Positions 61,499 through 64,000 of a stretch of 64,000 nt of DNA are shown piece after piece. The position numbers were made by a program, and so were the translations under genes. Every line of letters starts with the position of its first letter. Position 1 is the first letter of the stretch. A model generated the notes under the pieces. It was not told where the DNA came from, ran no database searches, and saw only the letters and a program-made list of their open reading frames with translations. The DNA is from an uncultured Bacteroides sp. (GTDB taxonomy: Bacteria > Bacteroidota > Bacteroidia > Bacteroidales > Bacteroidaceae): contig CALYZE010000003.1 of NCBI GenBank assembly GCA_945607605.1, positions 1 to 64,000 on the forward strand, read 5' to 3'.

Positions 61499-61774
61499 AT
61501 GGAGCAACTTAATACCATAAAAGAGCTTATCAATCAGGGAAGTGTGGAAGAAGCTATCCAAAAGCTTGACCAAATACTACAAACCGATCTCCCCGACATG
61601 GATGAGGTTTACTATCTGCGAGGAAATGCTTACCGGAAGCTGGGCAATTGGCAGTTAGCATTAAATAACTACCAATATGCCATTGACCTCAATCCTGAAA
61701 GTCCTGCCCAACATGCTTATCGAATGGCGATGGACATCCTGAATTTTTTCAACAAGGATATGTACAATCAATAA
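61499..61774 (+). CDS. Small TPR protein of the 2-oxoacid:ferredoxin oxidoreductase operon
   Basis: The 91-residue cytosolic product has about two TPR units (SVEEAIQKLDQILQTDLPDM, EVYYLRGNAYRKLGNWQLAL, NNYQYAIDLNPES). It precedes the ferredoxin subunit by 16 bases, suggesting an accessory or assembly role in the complex. Its exact function is unknown. Confidence 0.85.
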   Translation: MEQLNTIKELINQGSVEEAIQKLDQILQTDLPDMDEVYYLRGNAYRKLGNWQLALNNYQYAIDLNPESPAQHAYRMAMDILNFFNKDMYNQ

Positions 61775-61790
61775 ATAAAGAACGTAAATT

Positions 61791-62018
61791 ATGGCAAAAA
61801 TCAAAGGAGCAATCGTAGTAGACACCGAGCGTTGCAAGGGATGCAACCTATGCGTGGTAGCTTGTCCGCTCAACATTTTGTCCCTCGCCAAAGAGGTGAA
61901 TATGAAAGGATATAATTACTCGCTACAAATAGTAGAGAACACATGTAACGGATGTTCATCCTGCGCAATTGTATGCCCCGACGGATGTATTACCGTATAT
62001 AAAGTAAAAGTTGAATAA
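61791..62018 (+). CDS. 2-oxoacid:ferredoxin oxidoreductase, ferredoxin-like delta subunit
   Basis: The 75-residue product carries two CxxCxxCxxxCP motifs (CKGCNLCVVACP and CNGCSSCAIVCP), binding two [4Fe-4S] clusters. These pass electrons from the catalytic subunits to free ferredoxin. It lies 12 bases before the alpha subunit gene. In Bacteroides the complex is usually named korD or vorD; the substrate (2-oxoglutarate or branched 2-oxoacids) cannot be read here. Confidence 0.93.
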   Translation: MAKIKGAIVVDTERCKGCNLCVVACPLNILSLAKEVNMKGYNYSLQIVENTCNGCSSCAIVCPDGCITVYKVKVE

Positions 62019-62030
62019 AATTAAAAGAAT

Positions 62031-63110
62031 ATGGCAGAAGAAGTTGTATTAATGAAAGGAAACGAAGCTATTGCCCACGCAGCTATTCGTTATGGCGTGG
62101 ATGGTTACTTCGGTTATCCTATTACCCCCCAATCAGAGGTCTTGGAAACTCTTGCCGAACTGAAGCCATGGGAGACCACTGGTATGGTAGTGCTACAGGC
62201 AGAGAGTGAAGTGGCAGCTATTAATATGGTATACGGTGGTGCCGGAAGTGGCAAAATGGTAATGACCTCCTCCTCCAGCCCCGGTATCAGTTTAAAGCAA
62301 GAAGGTATCTCCTACTTAGCCGGTGCCGAGTTACCATGCCTGATTGTAAACGTGATGCGTGGTGGTCCTGGATTAGGAACTATTCAACCGAGCCAAGCAG
62401 ACTACTTCCAGACAGTAAAAGGTGGGGGACACGGTGATTATCGCCTAATTGCTCTTGCTCCAGCTTCTGTGCAGGAAATGGCAGACTTTGTAGGATTGGC
62501 GTTTGACCTCTCCTTCAAGTATCGTAATCCAGCTATTATTCTTGCCGATGGCGTTATCGGACAGATGATGGAAAAAGTAGTTCTCCCCGCCCAGAGATCA
62601 CGCCGCACGGACGCAGAGCTTATAGAACAATGCCCTTGGGCCACTACTGGCCGAACTAATGGTCGTAAACCTAACGTCATTACTTCTCTTGAGTTGAAGC
62701 CCGAAGAAATGGAAAAGAATAACATTCGTTTCCAAGCCAAATTCAAAGAGATTGAAGAAAACGAAGTACGTTTCGAAGAGATTCTTTGCGAGGATGCCGA
62801 ATATTTGATCGTAGCTTTCGGCTCTATGGCACGCATCGGACAAAAGGCTATGGAATTAGCACGTGAAGAAGGTATCAAGGTAGGTATGCTCCGCCCCATC
62901 ACACTGTGGCCGTTCCCAACCAAAGCCATTGCTGCTTATGCAGACAAGGTGAAAGGTATGCTCGTTACTGAATTGAATGCCGGACAGATGATTGAAGATG
63001 TACGTCTTGCCGTCAACGGTAAAATAAAAGTAGAACATTTCGGTCGTTTAGGTGGTATCGTACCCGATCCGGACGAAATTGTAACAGCTCTGAAAGAAAA
63101 AATAATCTGA
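62031..63110 (+). CDS. 2-oxoacid:ferredoxin oxidoreductase, alpha subunit
   Basis: The 359-residue product has the pyruvate:ferredoxin oxidoreductase domain I layout: LMKGNEAIAHAAIRYGVDGY then FGYPITPQSEVLE, the Glu in LQAESEVAAINMVYGGAGSG, TSSSSPGISLKQEGISYLAG, RGGPGLGTIQPSQADYFQ and a C-terminal domain II with IVAFGSMARIGQKAMELARE. With the beta subunit it oxidatively decarboxylates a 2-oxoacid to an acyl-CoA using ferredoxin. The name korA or vorB would both fit. Confidence 0.93.
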   Translation: MAEEVVLMKGNEAIAHAAIRYGVDGYFGYPITPQSEVLETLAELKPWETTGMVVLQAESEVAAINMVYGGAGSGKMVMTSSSSPGISLKQEGISYLAGAELPCLIVNVMRGGPGLGTIQPSQADYFQTVKGGGHGDYRLIALAPASVQEMADFVGLAFDLSFKYRNPAIILADGVIGQMMEKVVLPAQRSRRTDAELIEQCPWATTGRTNGRKPNVITSLELKPEEMEKNNIRFQAKFKEIEENEVRFEEILCEDAEYLIVAFGSMARIGQKAMELAREEGIKVGMLRPITLWPFPTKAIAAYADKVKGMLVTELNAGQMIEDVRLAVNGKIKVEHFGRLGGIVPDPDEIVTALKEKII

Positions 63111-63113
63111 TAT

Positions 63114-63203
63114 ACGATTTGACGATGTACGATTTACGATTTGAATAACTCTTTTGGTAAATCGAAACATTCTTCAATTGTAAATCGTAAATAATTAAAT
63201 CGT
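63114..63203. repeat. AT-rich spacer with ACGATTT/AAATCGT repeats
   Basis: ACGATTT occurs at 63114-63120, 63129-63135 and 63136-63142, and AAATCGT at 63182-63188 and 63197-63203, so the spacer between the alpha gene and the small membrane protein gene can fold on itself. It may be simple-sequence filler or a folded mRNA segment. Confidence 0.6.
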
Positions 63204-63213
63204 AAATAAAACG

Positions 63214-63387
63214 ATGAATCCTGATAAAATAAGAAGCGTACTGAACATCCTTTTTATGATACTTGCTTTGGCATCTATCATTGTCTATTTTGTAGCGAAA
63301 GATGACTTCAAATTGTTTATCTACGTCTGTGGCGCAGCAATATTTGTCAAGTTAATGGAGTTCTTTATACGATTCACCAACAGATAA
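63214..63387 (+). CDS. 57-residue membrane protein inside the oxidoreductase operon
   Basis: This frame encodes MNPDKIRSVLNILFMILALA and ends EFFIRFTNR, with two short hydrophobic helices (about 10-27 and 32-47) joined by AKDDFK. It sits between the alpha and beta subunit genes, with 12 bases to the beta ATG and no other credible frame. It may anchor the complex to the membrane or be unrelated. I do not recognise a named family. Confidence 0.75.
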   Translation: MNPDKIRSVLNILFMILALASIIVYFVAKDDFKLFIYVCGAAIFVKLMEFFIRFTNR

Positions 63388-63399
63388 GGAGAAAAGATT

Positions 63400-64000
63400 A
63401 TGATCAAAGAAGATATTATCAAACCTGAGAATTTGGTTGCAAAGAAACCAACTCTGATGAACGATAATCCCATGCACTACTGCCCGGGATGTAGCCACGG
63501 TGTGGTTCACAAATTAGTAGCGGAGGTAATTGAAGAAATGGGAATGGAAGACAAAACTGTGGGCATCTCTCCTGTAGGGTGTGCTGTCTTTATCTACAAC
63601 TATATAGATATTGACTGGCAAGAAGCGGCCCATGGCCGTGCACCCGCACTTGCCACCGCCATCAAACGCCTCTGGCCAGACCGTCTGGTATTTACTTACC
63701 AAGGCGACGGTGACTTGGCTTGCATTGGCACAGCAGAGACTATCCATGCCTTAAACCGTGGTGACAACATCACTATCATCTTCATCAATAATGCCATTTA
63801 TGGTATGACGGGTGGACAAATGGCTCCTACAACCTTGGTTGGCATGCAAACCTCTACCAGTCCCTATGGACGCGATGTGAAGTTGCATGGTCATCCGTTA
63901 AAGATGGCTGATATTGCTGCTCAACTGGAAGGCACAGCTTATGTTACTCGTCAGAGTGTACAGACCGTCCCTGCCATCCGCAAGGCAAAAAAAGCAATCC
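63400..64000 (+). CDS. 2-oxoacid:ferredoxin oxidoreductase, beta subunit (3' end outside window)
   Basis: The 200 visible residues include NPMHYCPGCSHGVVHKLVAE (Cys pair for the proximal cluster), VGCAVFIYNYIDID, AAHGRAPALATAIKRLWPD and the thiamine-diphosphate motif GDGDLACIGTAETI with NNAIYGMTGGQMAPTTLVGM. This is the TPP-binding catalytic subunit. An AGGAG lies 10 bases before the ATG, one of the few Shine-Dalgarno-like sites in the window. The gene runs off the end. Confidence 0.94.
   Translation, partial: MIKEDIIKPENLVAKKPTLMNDNPMHYCPGCSHGVVHKLVAEVIEEMGMEDKTVGISPVGCAVFIYNYIDIDWQEAAHGRAPALATAIKRLWPDRLVFTYQGDGDLACIGTAETIHALNRGDNITIIFINNAIYGMTGGQMAPTTLVGMQTSTSPYGRDVKLHGHPLKMADIAAQLEGTAYVTRQSVQTVPAIRKAKKAI

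Noticed and set aside
63114..63203. CRISPR-like repeats
   Set aside because: Units are 7 bases, irregularly spaced and in opposite orientations; no cas genes or spacers are present.

Overview
The window reads as a chromosomal segment of a gut Bacteroides (Bacteroidota). The evidence is the SusC/SusD pairs, a hybrid two-component system (HTCS), lipoproteins carrying the Bacteroidota surface-export signature, promoters of the Bacteroides TAnnTTTG (-7) type, AT-rich spacers and an almost complete lack of Shine-Dalgarno sites. From memory, gene order from manA to the pentose genes matches the B. thetaiotaomicron VPI-5482 region around BT_0345-BT_0373, and the sulfate-activation block matches BT_0411-BT_0416. 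I cannot name the species. No rRNA, tRNA, CRISPR array, phage or insertion sequence was recognised.

Layout. 1-3137 (minus): ruvX, def and a large TPR protein cut by the window edge. 3485-7729 (plus): a surface locus of a YjbH-like protein, a His/Gly-rich lipoprotein, a major OmpA-type porin and a second YjbH-like protein. 7812-15436 (minus): cysQ, an SLC13 permease, cysC, cysD, cysN, a sulfotransferase and a PCMD-like protein. This is a complete route from sulfate uptake to PAPS to a sulfated product with PAP recycling, and it contains no PAPS or sulfite reductase; in B. thetaiotaomicron the equivalent cluster sulfates cholesterol. 15615-18864: a SPOR lipoprotein, a DEAD-box helicase and a three-gene envelope set (YtxH, holin-like, small protein). 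18956-23821: manA divergent from a galactose operon (galM, MFS transporter, galK).

23939-47646 is an arabinan utilisation locus. Its minus arm encodes an endo-arabinanase-like GH43, a GH51 and a second GH43. The HTCS is encoded divergently, and the plus arm carries a lamin-G/tandem-domain binding lipoprotein, two SusC/SusD pairs, a small lipoprotein and a surface endo-arabinanase. Both arms are preceded by the same operator layout: two TTGTCCACC direct repeats 21 bp apart, with the proximal copy exactly 20 bp before a -7 box. 47780-59689 continues with arabinose metabolism (lipoprotein mutarotase, sodium symporter, AraR-type Nudix regulator, araD, araA, araB, GH51), then transketolase and rpiB. 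Products of surface arabinan cleavage thus pass through periplasmic GH51/GH43 enzymes, the symporter, the isomerase/kinase/epimerase and the pentose phosphate pathway. 59925-61328 is a GH28 polygalacturonase. 61499-64000 is a 2-oxoacid:ferredoxin oxidoreductase operon (TPR, ferredoxin, alpha, a 57-residue membrane protein, beta cut by the window edge).

The points most worth following are the operator geometry, the sulfonation cluster, the YjbH/lipoprotein/OmpA locus, a 24-bp perfect inverted repeat inside the arabinan operon, a 22-bp four-copy tandem repeat beside the operator, and a REP-like palindrome before the second GH51.
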